Shown: positions 1-12,093, counted from the stretch's first letter. The stretch is 64,000 bases of DNA from Pleurodeles waltl (GCF_031143425.1 NC_090447.1:30656238-30720237); one strand, 5' to 3'. A program made the numbers and translations. Notes: generated by a model from the sequence alone, not told the origin.

Positions 1-484
1 CAAAGGTTTTCCTTCATATGATACTCCCTCAGAAATAAAAGTAATAAAGCCATGAGAGAGGCACCAAGGATGAATTATTGGATGAAACGTGTGTCAGGGA
101 TTAAAAGCAGTGTTTGCCATGCTGCAGAGGGCAGGGACATGGACGGACTGTGTGTTCAGCAATTCACATATATGTGTCTGTTAATGTTGATTTTGTGACC
201 AAGTCCCTTGGGCTGCAATGCCTCAGGTCAGCCGTCAGTCTCTGGGGAGTGACGGTCAGGAAGCTCTAGCTGCTGCTTTTTATGCATTAGAGCACGCTTG
301 TTATTCTGTGCTTTGGTTTCTCATTTGTTCCAAACACTTTAAGTTATGTTCTGGTTTGTCACTGAAAAGGAACATATGTTTGGACTCAGAAGTGCCACGA
401 GGCGTGCTTCTAAGCATTACGTTACAGTTGGTGTCTACAGTTCTGCATACTTAGAGATGGGCAGACATATGGAGTTAGGAGCAC
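1..484. other. no recognisable feature
   Basis: I see no gene, RNA or repeat boundary here. The short reading frames have no recognisable domain and no codon regularity. Confidence 0.5.
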
Positions 485-487
485 TAA

Positions 488-1118
488 GGGCCTCATTCCG
501 ACCCTGGCGGTCCTTGACCGCCAGGGCCGGGGTCGGCGGGAGCACCGCCAACAGGCTGGCGGTGCTCCTAAGGGCATTCTGACCGCGGCGGTTTGGCCGC
601 GGTCAGAAACGGAAAACCGGCGGTCTCCCACCGGTTTTCCGCTGCCCTGAGGAATCTCCCATGGCGGCGCAGCTTGCTGCGCCGCCATGGGGGATTCCGA
701 CCCCCTCACCGCCATCCTGTTCCTGGCGGTTTTGACCGACAGGAACAGGATGGTGGTGAGGGGTGTCGTGGGGCCCCTGGGGGCCCCTGCAGTGCCCATG
801 CCAATGGCATGGGCACTGCAGGGGCCCCCGTAAGAGGGCCCCACTGAGAATTTCAGTGTCTGCATAGCAGACACTGAAATTCGCGACGGGTGCTACTGCA
901 CCCGTTGCACACTTCCCACTCCGCCGGCTCCATTCGGAGCCGGCTTCCTCGTGGGAAGGGGTTTCCCGCTGGGCTGGTGGGCGGCCTTCTGGCGGTCGCC
1001 CGCCAGCCCAGCGGGAAACACAGAATAACCGCGGCGGTCTTCTGACCGCGCAGCGGTATTCTGGCGGCTCCCGCCGGCACCGCGGTTACCGCGGCCGGCG
1101 GGAGTCGGAATGACCCCC
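488..1118. mobile_element. GC-rich multi-hairpin MITE (Harbinger-like)
   Basis: The element is bounded by TAA on both sides (485-487 and 1119-1121). Its imperfect terminal inverted repeats begin GGGCCTCATTCCGAC on the left and read GTCGGAATGACCCCC on the right. A 3-bp TAA duplication is the target signature of PIF/Harbinger elements. It has no coding capacity. Nearly the whole body is consecutive inverted repeats: arms at 502-512/516-526, 539-550/557-568, 577-589/596-608, 610-620/631-641, 658-673/676-691, 702-725/740-763, 779-803/805-829, 848-863/867-882 and 961-977/1003-1019, plus shorter ones. Family assignment rests on termini and target duplication only. Confidence 0.8.
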
Positions 1119-1121
1119 TAA

Positions 1122-2214
1122 ATCTATACTTCCCTACATATTTTTACCTTCATGCTATGTATGGTGATAGTCGATATTTTGGCTGTGATATTTTTGTAGC
1201 ACAATATTTGAAATATGATATTCTTGTAGAATGAGTGCCCACTGGCTTTGTCTCAGCTCTGCACACTGAGTGCACAGTAACAGTGCATTCATTCATAAGG
1301 ATATGATGGGCGTAGAAAGAGTGAGCCCGGGTACTCTGGCAGAGTGAAATATCGGCATGTTCAAGCTGGGGTGAAGATGCAGGTACCATACCCCAGTTGT
1401 GGGCACACTGACCCTCTCCCGGGAGATTTAAGCAGGTCCCTGCTGGGCAAGTCAAGGTGGAACTCTAGTCAAGTCCTAAAATCTGAGCCTACGCTGTCAA
1501 TAAACTTTCCATCAGAACTGCATCAGCTGAACCAACCCTTTTATGGCGATGCGGTTTCATCGCTAGTGTGGCACGCCTGCGCAACGTGGTGACCACAAGC
1601 AATAGCCGCCCTGGCTGCACAATACGCACTGTTCCGTGCCAGCACCTCAGTGCCCGGGACATGGCTGCACTGTTCACAAATAGTACATCAAATATGGTCC
1701 AACCTGACATCGAACCCTAAAAGGCAATGGAAAGACATGGGAGCGTAGAGCAGTCCTGGATGATGTGTCAAGGGAAGGTCTGGTTCCAACACACTCATGG
1801 ACCTCTTGCGCAATAAATAGCCGAAGAAAGTGTCAACTTTGAGCTGTCGAATTGAGAAGCCACCCGAGCGGTGAGGAAGACTTGGCAGACCGGTCCTAGC
1901 GATGAAGACTGTGAGCAAGAAAACACTCTATTTCCAATCTCATCTCCCTTGGCTTCCAGTATTAATGTCCGTCACTCTCTGGCAGAGTGCGACCTCCTTC
2001 AGTGCTTCCAAGACAGCAGCGAGACAGCATCCATTTTAATGCTCCTCATAGGAAGCTGCCAGCTGGGAGAAGCCCTCTCGTAGATTTATGCTGTAAGAGC
2101 TGTGGTGAAAACTGATCTGAGAACAGGAGGACCGACTAAGAGAACTGAGATTACTTTTGTAGAGAACATGCATTTAGAGACACACGGCATGCACGTGTGG
2201 AGACAGACGTGCAC
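1122..2214. other. no recognisable feature
   Basis: Mixed-composition sequence with short frames on both strands. None carries a motif I recognise, and I see no terminal repeats. Confidence 0.45.
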
Positions 2215-4140
2215 ACACACAGTGTTATGTTGTGTTGATTTTTATAGTGTCCTATCACCCATGAGAGCTGGTCTGCGGGGATTGCAACAAGGTGCCTCAC
2301 CAAAAGTGCCATGGCTTCAGCTTCTTGCAGAGTTCAAAAAGCCATGAGGGGGATCTGATGTGGTGTGGGAGGTTGTTCCATGCTTTAGGAGGAATGTATA
2401 GGAAGACACAACCTTCAGATCTGCTTTTGTGCATGCATAGAACGTGTTAGTGAGAGTTTGACTGAGAGAGGGTGCTTCAATGGTTGGTGGAAATGCACAC
2501 AGTTCTTCAGGTAAGATGAACCTGTATTGTATAGTACTTTGTATGTGTCGGTGAGAAGCTTCAACAATGCACACTTATGTATTGGGAGCCAGTGTAGTTT
2601 TTTGAGGTTTGGTGTGAAGTGAGACCGGATTAGGAAATTAAGGACAATTCTGGCATCTGCGAATTTGGCAGTCTAAAGTCTTTTTCTGTGGTGGTTCATG
2701 ATTCCTGTGCAGAAGATGTTCTAGTAATCCAGTCTGCTGGAGATAAGGGCTTGGGTGATGGTCTTCCTGGTGTTGTTGGGTAGCCACTTGAATATATTTT
2801 TCAGCAGCCTCAGGGTATGGAAGTAGGCCATGGAGATGGTGTTGACCTGGGGCAACATTTCCAGCTTCTGAGGTTTCTTCCTTGTGTGTTGGGGGTGAGG
2901 GCAGGTCCTAGATCCATCGGCCACCAGGTGGAGTCCCACAGAGATGCATCTTTTCAAAAGATTACTACTTTGGTCTTGTCCGTGTTCAGTTTGAGGCAGT
3001 TGCACTTCATACAGACGGCCACTTCAGTCATGTCCAAGTTGAAGTTGATCTTGGTATTGGGTGTTTTGTTTGAGAGGGACAAAATCAGTTGTGTGTGATC
3101 GGTGTAGATGAGTATGTTGATGTTGTGTTCGTATATGACGTCTGCCAACAATGTGCTGTATATGTTGAAAAGGGTTGGGCTAAGCGAGGGACCCTATCGA
3201 ACTCTGTAAATGAGTTTCTGTGCTTCTGAGTAGTAGGGTGGCATTATGACTGTGTGTGTTCTTATGATAAGAACGGTTCATATCCATTCAAAAGTGGGTT
3301 CTTAGATGCAAGCCTTGTGAAGTCGTCTGATCATGATGGGATGGGGACACTGTGATGAAGGCTAAAGAGAGGTTTGGTAGGATGAAGGCTGCAGTTTTTC
3401 CTCTGTGGAGGATCATATAGATGTCACGTGTTATGAGAGTTGTCTCTGTACTGTGGTTAGGTCTGAAGCCTGAATGTGTGGCCTCAAGGAGCTGGTGGTT
3501 GGCAAGGTGGTCGGCAAGGTGTTTGTTGATATCTTTCTCCAGGACCCAGGCTGGGTATGGAAGGAGGGAGACCAGTCTGAATTTTGCGACTTTGGCTGGG
3601 CCTGCTGAAGCCTTCTTTGGGCTAGCCTTGATGGCTGCGTGCTTCCAGGCTTCTGGGAAAGTGGTTGTGTCTATGGAGGTATTGAGGATGGGGATGAGGC
3701 TTTGCTGATGGAAGTTAAGCCTTTGTTGGATGCGTGATGTGGCATGAGTCAGACGAGGCCCAAGAGTGCATGGTCTCCATGATTTCTGTGGTTTTCTCAA
3801 TGGTGATAGGGTTCTATGTTGTCAGAGTGCCACTTTTGTCTGATACCAGAAGATTTATTGCAAGGCTGATGGGGTCCGGTTGTGGTTCGAAAGATTACTG
3901 TGATTTTTTGCAGACGAAGTCTGAGAGGTTGTTGTACATTTCTTGGTTTGGGGTGATGTCGCTGGCAGTTGCTACTGGTGTGGTAAAGTCTTTGATGATA
4001 GCAAACATGTTTTTGCTGTTGTCGATATGCTCCGCTAGAACCTTCCTTTTGGTTTCCTGGATTTTCTGCTGGTTGTAGTGCACACATACAAGTAGACAAA
4101 GCAAGACATTGGTTGGCATCAATGAAGAAATAATACATCT
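2215..4140 (-). mobile_element. decayed CR1/L2-like LINE
   Basis: A minus-strand non-LTR retrotransposon relic. Read from high to low coordinates it shows the reverse transcriptase entry region (3,800-3,288), the catalytic-box region (3,151-2,954) and the C-terminal region (3,005-2,317). It ends near 2,215 in an AT-rich tail resembling CR1/L2 3' ends. Pieces lie in different frames, so it is inactive. The 5' half with the endonuclease is not seen, as expected of 5' truncation. CR1 and L2 cannot be separated here. Confidence 0.75.
2317..3800 (-). pseudogene. LINE reverse transcriptase remnant
   Basis: In the 3,800-3,288 piece, a segment with FPEAWKHA, RLVSLLP, LEKDINKHL and SGFRPNHSTETTL matches the N-terminal RT blocks of CR1/L2-type LINEs (fingers/palm, before the catalytic aspartates). 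In 3,151-2,954 the catalytic box reads YTDHTQLIL where the family has YADDTQ, so the second catalytic aspartate is lost. ALISSRLDY in the next frame is the conserved block after the palm, and FLKHGTTSHTT near 2,370 is from the extreme C-terminus. At least two frame changes separate the blocks. It cannot make an active enzyme. Confidence 0.75.
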
Positions 4141-5428
4141 ACAGATCAACGGATGTAAAAGTGCACAGACTGCAAGACATCCAGGCATCTATACATATGC
4201 AGGCACTCATGCCTCCTGACCAAAGGCCATTCAAGCAGCCATGCAGACAGGCAACAGCGGTCTCGTGAAGCCAATCTTCCAGAGGAAATTAGCACTGATA
4301 TAAAAAACAAGAATTATCAACACGCACTCATTCCAATTACTTATCCTGAACACTCGTGAGCTATTGTCACACATCAACAGCCATGTTGGTCAAAAAGAAT
4401 CAAGGCCTTGTGCCATTTAACTACAATTCTTATTGCCACTGTTGCAGGAGAGTTCCAAACTATCTAAAAGATTAGAAAGTCTAAGAGAGGGAGAGGGTTG
4501 TCTCGAGTTGATACTTCCTCTTCCTGCATAGAATTCTGTTGTAGTCGGATGGCAGGGTCTTCACACAAGAGTCTGAAGCCAGTCAGGTAGGAGGTAAGTG
4601 CCTTACCTTACATCATTACAAAGCCCAAGACCCATAGTTAGATCTTTGTGTTGGAAAATCAAGACACACAGTCCATTCATAGCTGTGATGATCCACTGCC
4701 ACCTACGGTATAGCTCATCCCTTCTAAACTAATTGTGAGAACAGACCATTCCATTCACGTACCAGCAGAGGCCAAAAAAACATCCTGATCGTTGGCGCTT
4801 TCAACTTGAGGGTCAACAGACGGAAGTCAAGGCAAGCAGAGGATTTACTTGAAAATATGCAAGTGTGTTAAGATGTTCTCACAGTGGAGCTAGTAGCCAG
4901 ACCTAACAGAATCCTCTGTGTCGGACTTGGTAAAGTTGCAGTCTTGGGATTATGAGTATCTCATTTCTCTCAACCTGCTAAGTTCTCAACCTCCCTTACA
5001 TGCCCCAGGAAAAGTTTGGAAAGAGTGGGTACACGGCGGCTTCAATGCAATCTGAAACTAAATCACTTCCAGCATGACCATGGATCTGGGATCAGGCCTG
5101 TGAAGGGCAATCAGTCAACCTTGGTAATATCCTGGAGGAAACCATCCTCCACTTGGATGAGAACAGACGCTCAACCCTCACTCTTCTCTACTCCGAAACA
5201 GCCAACCACACCATGAGCCAAAACAGACTGAGGAGGATGTGTATGGAATAGGCTGGATGGTTTGTCTCAGCCTTAGAACACCTCTCCCTCTTCTTTCCAA
5301 ACTCTAGTCAACAAGGAGGAACTTGGTCATTACATCCGCCATCATGAAGGACAACTTCAAATCTGTCCAACGCCATTCAGAGAACACCCCGGTAAACCGG
5401 GGTAATATCACCTCGTGCCTGGACCATG
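4141..5428. other. no recognisable feature
   Basis: I see no domain-bearing frame and no terminal repeat. The left edge may contain more of the 5' part of the LINE at 2,215-4,140, but no motif supports that. Confidence 0.4.
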
Positions 5429-5429
5429 G

Positions 5430-5713
5430 ACCTGATTCACAAAGTTAAATTTACACTTTTGGGTAAATGGACTATTTTTTTGGTATTCACAAACTACAAG
5501 TTTAATTTTATCTATAGTACTTTTACAAATGCGGAGTCTCTGCACTTCTGGCGGAGACTCTGCACATAAGCAGATAGACCTGTCCTATCTTTTTATGTAC
5601 AGAGTTCTCCACATGGACTGCACAGTCTCTGCGGTCGTACAATTACTATTAGTAAAATTAAACTCATAGTTTATGAATGCCAAAAAACTGTAGTAAATCT
5701 ACACAAAAGTTTA
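5430..5713. mobile_element. palindromic (fold-back) MITE
   Basis: The two halves are imperfect reverse complements. The left arm runs from about 5,437, through a T-run and GGTATTCACAAACTA, to TTTAATTTTA near 5,518. It is mirrored by TAAAATTAAACTCATAG from 5,654 through TTTATGAATGCC and CTACACAAAAGTTTA ending near 5,713. A central spacer with TGCAC-rich repeats separates them. There is no coding capacity. Superfamily is unassigned; similar ends (GATTCACAAA) recur at 29,427 and 31,021. Confidence 0.65.
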
Positions 5714-6270
5714 GGGGGCTTATTTACAAGAATGTGATGGGGCACTGCAAGCCACGTTGCTGCGCTGTACTGCATCACAGGGAAAGGGCAGGACTGTGCC
5801 GCACTTAAGGCAGTACAGTGCATTCCTGCCAACGCAGGCACTCATGCACCATGGTGCAAGGGTGTCTGTGTTGCATTCAGATTGTTTTTATGCAGGAAGG
5901 GGCACCTTCCTGCACAACAACAATCAAGAGAGGCATCTTCCTCTTTCTATGTGTGCTGCAGAATGCACATAGAAAGAGGAAGTAACAAGGGGAAATAGAG
6001 ATTTTTCTCCTCGCTACGCCTCACCTGAGAAGGCGTATCTTTTCAGCGCGTTCCCAGGTCTACCAGTTCCGGAAAATCTGGTAATGCCCCAAAGACCATG
6101 GGAGTTGCGTGGGAACACTGACGCAATGCCCATGGAACGCCTTCCCAGGGCAGAATACACAATGCAGCAATTTGTGCTGCGTTGCCTTACTCCAGATTTA
6201 TGGAGCCACTCAGAGACACGTAAAGTGGCCCCCCACAGCTTCATAAATCCCATGTAAGGTTTGTGTCGCT
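5714..6270. mobile_element. Harbinger-like MITE, copy 1
   Basis: It begins GGGGGCTTATTTAC directly after TTA (5,711-5,713). It has the internal order shared by copies at 25,342, 26,450, 27,603, 42,987 and 43,934: a GCACTG-rich start, a CACCATGGTGCAAGG palindrome near 5,850, TGCAGGAAGGGGCACC, a CTGCAGAATGCACA block, and CATGGAACGCC near 6,130. I cannot place the right terminus precisely; it seems degraded. Confidence 0.65.
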
Positions 6271-7205
6271 CATGGCGTGGTTCAAGAATGACCAGGGTGC
6301 AACCAGGATACTCAGGATCTTCCAAACCAGCTATGGGTGGAGCTAATGGCACACATCAAACAGTTTATTTTTAGGGATGTGCAGAACGTATGTAATTTTC
6401 TTTCTTGTTACTACACAACATTTTTGAAAAATTATTTGAAATCATGCATAATTATGGAAAAGGCAAATCCATCATTTAGCGCTATATTTTAGTACAAAAT
6501 GCATCCTTCCATCAATTTTTAACCCAGGTTATACTAAAAAAAGGGCAACAACCACAATTGCAGCAAACAATACCTGTTTGTATCTTGCTTATTCATGTTC
6601 TACCTCTGCGCCTGTGCTATAATTATTCAACATGGCATACTGGTGTAATTTTGGCAATTTTGTGTAACGCAAACTTCTCAAAATTATGCCAAGCCCTATT
6701 TATTTTACAGGGTTTTGTAATGCACCAATATTGGTTCTTTGATGTTACTTCAGAGTGCAGGTAGCACCGTGGTAAGACGAGAGTGATGCAGTTAAAAGGA
6801 ACTGTGGCTGGAAGTTAGAGTCCAAGGGGTGCGAGATGTACCCCCCAACATTGCTCTCCTGGAGTCAGAGTTTAGTTGAAGGCCATACGGCCCCCACTGA
6901 GACTTAACAAGTCTACCAAAGCCCCCAAAACACTTAGAATTTGCCTTAACTTGCTTTGGTGTCACCATGTAAACAAGGTCTGAAATGCTCCACTAGCTCC
7001 TTGTAGAAGCAAGAATCAGCTTTAAAGCGCTCCGCACTGTGTATATAGCCTATGGTTGGAGGGACAGAGTAAATGCCTACACTAGCACACCTATGGGCTA
7101 AGGGAGGGGATACTTGCTGGCACTTCTATGAGGCAAAAGGTATGACTCAAGCAGACACTGTGGGACAAAGAGGTAAAATGCAAGGAGAAGCTCACATCCT
7201 TATGG
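6271..7205. other. no recognisable feature
   Basis: AT-rich to mixed sequence without a supported gene. The last part leads into the minisatellite without a visible boundary motif. Confidence 0.4.
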
Positions 7206-9600
7206 TGCAGAGGGATGGGGCACCTGCAGAAACTCACACCCCCTATGGAGCAGAGTGATGGGGCACCTGCAGAAACTCACACCCCCTATGGAGCAGAGTG
7301 ATGGGGCACCTGCAGAAACTCACACCCCCTATGGAGCAGAGTGATAGGGCACCTGCAGAAACTCACACCCCCTATGGAGCAGAGTGATGGGGCACCTGCA
7401 GAAACTCACACCCCCTATGGAGCAGAGTGATGGGGCACCTGCAGAAACTCACACCCCCTATGGAGCAGAGTGATGGGGCACCTGCAGAAACTCACATCTT
7501 TATGGGGCAGAGTGATGGGGCACCTGCAGAAACTCATACCCGTACGGTGCAAAGAGATGGACACCTGTAGAAACTCACACCCCTATGGTGCAGAGGGATG
7601 GGGCACCTGCAGAAACTCACACCCCTATGCTGCCGATGGATGGGACATCTGCAGAAACTCACACCCCTATGCTGCAGATGGATGGGACATCTGCAGAAAC
7701 TCACACCTCTATGGTGCAAAGGGATGGGACACCTGCAGAAACTCACACCCCTATGGTGCAAAGGGATGGGGCACCTGCAGAAACTCACACTTCTATGGTG
7801 CAAAGGGATGGGACACCTGCAGAAACTCACACCCCTACGGTGTAAAGGGATGGGGCACCTGCAGAAACTCACACTCCTATTGTGCAAAGGGATGGGACAC
7901 ATGCAGAAACTCACGCCCCTATGGTGCAAAGGGATGGGACACCTGCAGAAACTCACACCCCTATGGTGCAGAGGGATGGGATGCCTGCAGAAACTCATAC
8001 CCCTCTGGTGCAAAGGGATGGGGCGCCTGCAGAAACTCATACCCCTATGGTGCAAAGGGATGGGGCGCCTGCAGAAACTCACACCCTTCTGGTGCAAAGG
8101 GATGGGGCACCTGCAGAAACTCACACCCCTATGGGGCAAAGGGATGGGGCGCCTGCAGAAACTCATACCCCTCTGGTGCAAAGGGATGGGGCGCCTGCAG
8201 AAACTCATACCCCTATGGTGCAAAGGGATGGGTGCCTGCAGAAACTCATACCCCTATGGTGCAAAGGGATGGGTGCCTGCAGAAACTCACACTCTTCTGG
8301 TGCAAAGGGATGGGGCACCTGCAGAAACTCACACCCCTATGGGGCAAAGGGATGGGGCGCCTGAGGAAACTCACACCCTTCTGGTGCAAAGGGATGTGGC
8401 ACCTGCAGAAACTCACACCCCTATGGTGCAAACGGATGGGGCGCCTGCAGAAACTCACACCCCTCTGGAGCAAAGGGATGGGGCATCTGCGGAAACTCAC
8501 ACCCCTATGGTGCAGAGGGATGGGGCACCTGCAGAAACTCACACCCTGCTGGTGCAAAGGGATGGGGCACCTGCACAAACTCACACCCCTATTGTACAGA
8601 GGGATGGGGCATCTGCGGAAACTCACACCCCTATGGTACAGAGGGATGGGGAGCCTGCCGAAACTCACACCCCTCTGGTGCAGAGGGATGAGACACCAGC
8701 AGAAACTCACACCCCTATGCTGTAAATGGATGGGGCGCCTGCAGAAACTCACAACCCTAATGTGAATAGGGTTGGGAAACCTCAGAAACTCACACCCCTA
8801 TGGAGCAGAGCGATTGGGCGCCTGCAGAAACTCACACCCCTCTGGTGCAAAGGGATGGGACACCTGCGGAAACTCACACCCCTATGGTGTAAAGGGATGG
8901 GGCGCCTGCAGAAACTCACAACCCTCTGGTGCAAAGGGATGGGGCATCTGCGGAAACTCACACCCCTCTGGTGCAAAGGGATGGGGCACCTGCAGAAACT
9001 CACACACCTCTGGTGCAAAGGGATGGGGCACCTGCAGAAACTCATACCCCTATGGGGCAGAGGGATGGGACACCTGCGGAAACTCACATCCCTATGGGGC
9101 AGAGGGATGGGACACCTGCGGAAACTCACACCCCTATGGTGTAAAGGGATGGGGCGCCTGCAGATACTCACACCCCTCTGGTGCAAAGGGATGGGGCATC
9201 TGAGGAAACTCACACCCCTCTGGTGCAAAGGGATAGTGTGCCTGCAGAAACTCACACCCCTCTGGTGCAAAGGGATGGGACACCTGCGGAAACTCACACC
9301 CCTATGGTGTAAAGGGATAGGACAACTGCAGAAACTCACACCCCTATGGTGCAAAGGGATGGGGCATCTGCAGAAACTTACACCCCTATGGTGCAAAGGG
9401 ATGGGGCACCTGCAGAAACTCACACCCCTATGGTGCAAAGGGACGGGACATCTGCAGAAACTCATACCCCTATGGTGCGAAGGTATGGGGCACCTGTAGA
9501 AACTCACACTCCTATGGTGCAAAGGGATCGGACACCTGCAGACACACACACCCCTATGGTGCAAAGGGATGGGGCATCTTCAGAAGGACCAACCTCTGTG
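7206..9600. repeat. 42/43-bp minisatellite, about 57 copies
   Basis: The unit is GATGGGGCACCTGCAGAAAC followed by TCACACCCCTATGGTGCAAAGG. The first seven or so copies (7,214-7,513) are 43 bp with an extra C and GGAGCAGAGT ends; the rest are mostly 42 bp. Because 42 is a multiple of three and the unit lacks stops in several frames, long open frames appear on both strands (up to 431 codons). They are artefacts of the period: overlapping frames on both strands are open at once and variation is not concentrated at third positions. Frequent variants are CTATGG/CTCTGG and GGCACC/GGCGCC/GACATC. Confidence 0.95.
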
Positions 9601-10370
9601 AGGCAAAGTGGTCGGACCCCGTATGCCTCAGTTCCTTACTAAGCATAGGTCAGGACACTTATCCTGCACATCTGATCATCTGACAAGCCTTCAAACAGAT
9701 GAAGCTTAGAGAAGGACCCCAACCTTCCAGGTCTCGTGATGTGGAATGTATTGAACCTTGATCCAGAGTGACAGGTTCTCCAGGAGACAACAGACGGCCA
9801 CACTAATCTTGCTCACAGACACCTGAGCTCCACCCAAGGAGGGTGAAGCCAGAAGGACACTTTGCTGGGAATCTTTCTTTCTCAGATGGACTCAAGCCTG
9901 CTACCCTTCACTAAGCACCGACTCAGCATCATCACAGGGATCTAAAGATGTTCTTCTGAGCTCTCTAGAACTATATGGGAAATAAGTACATGTCCTGTCT
10001 CACTACACCGCCTCAACACCAATGCCCCTTTGACACACTGAACAACCATCAACAACAGTCTTTGCAAATGTAACTGAAGAGCTTCTGACACCTGACCGGC
10101 TGTGATGGTGGAGACTTCAAGTTCCACAATGACAAAAATGTTGGATTGAAAAGAAAGCACCCTTCTGTAGCGTCAGAAGAAGGACACACTTTAAACGAAA
10201 CCCTGATTTCCTTTCACCGTGGAACCACCTTCAGAAACCTCCTTCCATTTTCCATAGTAAAATGAGTGCCAAGGATTTAATGATGAACTGTACATCCCTC
10301 AATAAGTTGCCAGCATTCTTTCCAGGTGCACTGTATCTGGACTCGTTCCTCTGTGCCAGGGCAGAATTAT
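9601..10370. other. no recognisable feature
   Basis: Unique-looking sequence between the minisatellite and a hAT element; no supported coding or repeat signal. Confidence 0.4.
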
Positions 10371-10378
10371 GTCTACAC

Positions 10379-10925
10379 CAGCGGATCTTAACCTCTTAAC
10401 TTCTGTGGACACCCACTATATCATTACTGGAACCCTGGGACCCCGCAGTCATTATTGGAAGCTGGGGACCCCCCCCCCCCCCCCACTGCATCATTACGGG
10501 AACCCTGGGTCCCCCACAGAGTCAGTATTGGCAGCCGGGGAACCCTCCCAAACTAAATCATTACTGGGACCCCCACTGAGTCATTATTGGATGCTGGGGA
10601 CTCCCCCACTGAATTATTACGGGAACCCTGGGACCCCCACAGAGTCAAAATTGGAGACCCCCAGCCTATGCAGTTTCTATGATTTGGACCGCAAAACAAT
10701 ATACAAAAATACAAAAACAATAAACAAAACAAAAGCTCAAAAATTGAAAGATTTTGTGTAATTCACACTCAAATATAGAAAAAGTTTTCAATTTTTCAAT
10801 GTTGCTTCGTTATTTGTGTATACTCTATTAATGTTTTATTATTTAATGTTGTAAAACAGTAGCGGACCCCCTGAGTAGGCCTTGCGGACCCCAGGGGACC
10901 TCTGACCACAGGTTCAAAACCGCTG
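10379..10925. mobile_element. non-autonomous hAT element
   Basis: The ends CAGCGGATCTTAACC and GGTTCAAAACCGCTG are imperfect inverted repeats of the CAG...GGTTCTTAACC type seen in hAT (Charlie-like) transposons. They are flanked by a perfect 8-bp duplication GTCTACAC at 10,371-10,378 and 10,926-10,933, the size hAT transposases generate. The 547-bp body has no transposase. It holds degenerate internal repeats of a GGGACCCCCAC...TCATTATTGG module with a 14-base C run near 10,471-10,484, then an AT-rich right half. Confidence 0.9.
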
Positions 10926-11239
10926 GTCTACACTATTCACAACCAGCTCTCTACTCCTCCAACCTCCCTGCCACAGAATAAAAAAAATACACGCCCACTT
11001 CAGCAGATCGTTTCTTGGAAAACTGATTAAAAAGTCCTATCTGGCGGGATTTAATATTTATTTGAGCAAAGCAGTTTCTCCAGTGCCTGACCCGGAAGAA
11101 GCAGCGTATCATCCTCAGCTGTGATCCGGGATGACCCCTTGTTGACCCCACTCCAGTGCCGCACTTCCCATCCTTGGCCTCTCAAGCACCTCTGAAGCTG
11201 TGGAACATCAAGGACTGCAAAGGCTACATGACCGTCTAA

Positions 11240-11310
11240 TTCAAGGCGGTGCCTGATACCCTCAGGGGTGACAAGAAGCGCTCTACAAATGCACGGATTG
11301 ATTGCCTTAA
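11240..11310 (+). mobile_element. LINE 3' tail fragment (tentative)
   Basis: GATACCCTCAGGGGTGACAA followed by GAAGCGCTCTACAAATG resembles the hairpin plus AGCGCTNTATAAAT signature at the 3' ends of CR1/L2-like LINEs; the copy at 21,087 carries the same signature. Only this short tail is convincing. Confidence 0.4.
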
Positions 11311-11509
11311 AAGGAACTGAATCCGACTTCACTGACACACATGTGACTCCGTGGTCACTTACACCCTGGCAGACGTCTGCGGCTCCTCCAGAGGAGGAAC
11401 TCATCTAATCGAACTAGGGAGATGGACAACTTTACAAAAACTACACCAAGGGCTGGTTTCCAGCTTGTACCACATTATACAAATAAAACTACGAGTCCCA
11501 GAATGAATA

Positions 11510-12088
11510 TGTGTGCTGAAAATACCATATACTAAGCAGATCAGAGTGCATAGAATGTAAAAATGTCAAAATAACTCCGGCGATTAATGTTCTTTTTGGA
11601 GAGAGAACGTACATTTGTCTATATGAAGTTTGGACACATTATAAGGTAGCGCAGAAGGTTAATGTTCTTTCTGAAGAGAGAACATACTTTTGTCTAGTAG
11701 AAGCTTGGACTCCTTAAAAAGAGGGTTAATGTGTCTGCTGCAAAGAATGTGTGCTAGGCAAATCACAAGGTGCATATAATGTAAAAATGTCAAATTAACT
11801 CTGGCGATTTATGTTCTTTCTGAACAGAGAACGTACTTTTGTCTGGTGGAAGCTTGGAGTCATCATAAGGAAGCGCACAGGGTTAAGGTGCCTGCTGCAA
11901 AAAATGTGTACTAAGCAGATCAGAGTTTATATAATGTAAAAACGATACCGCTGGTAGAGTTCGCGCTCTGAGTGCCATGGCAGCCTAGAGAATGTACTTT
12001 TGTCTAGTCGAAGCTTGGGGTCATGATAAGGTAGCGCACAGGCTTAACATGCCTGCGGCACAGAACGTGTACTAGGCAAATCACAAAG
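11510..12088. repeat. 150/170-bp satellite, left block
   Basis: Tandem units share AATGTAAAAA, GAGAGAACGTAC, TTTTGTCTAGTGGAAGCTTGG, CATAAGGTAGCGCACAGGGT and CTGCAAAGAACGTGTACTA. Most units carry the TCAAAATAACTCTGGCG insert and one near 11,940 carries the CGATACCGCTG insert. The array continues at 17,521 beyond the inserted gypsy element. Confidence 0.9.
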
Positions 12089-12093
12089 TGCAT

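Noticed and set aside
422..1080. Frames of 150, 84 and 75 codons in the GC-rich segment
   Set aside because: The segment is a hairpin MITE; frames result from high GC and few stops.
7470..8765. 431-codon open frame and several overlapping long frames on both strands
   Set aside because: They arise because the 42-bp unit is a multiple of three and lacks stops in several frames; simultaneous openness on both strands and lack of codon bias argue against a gene.
7206..9600. CRISPR-like array
   Set aside because: Units are contiguous with no unique spacers, and the sequence context is vertebrate-like.
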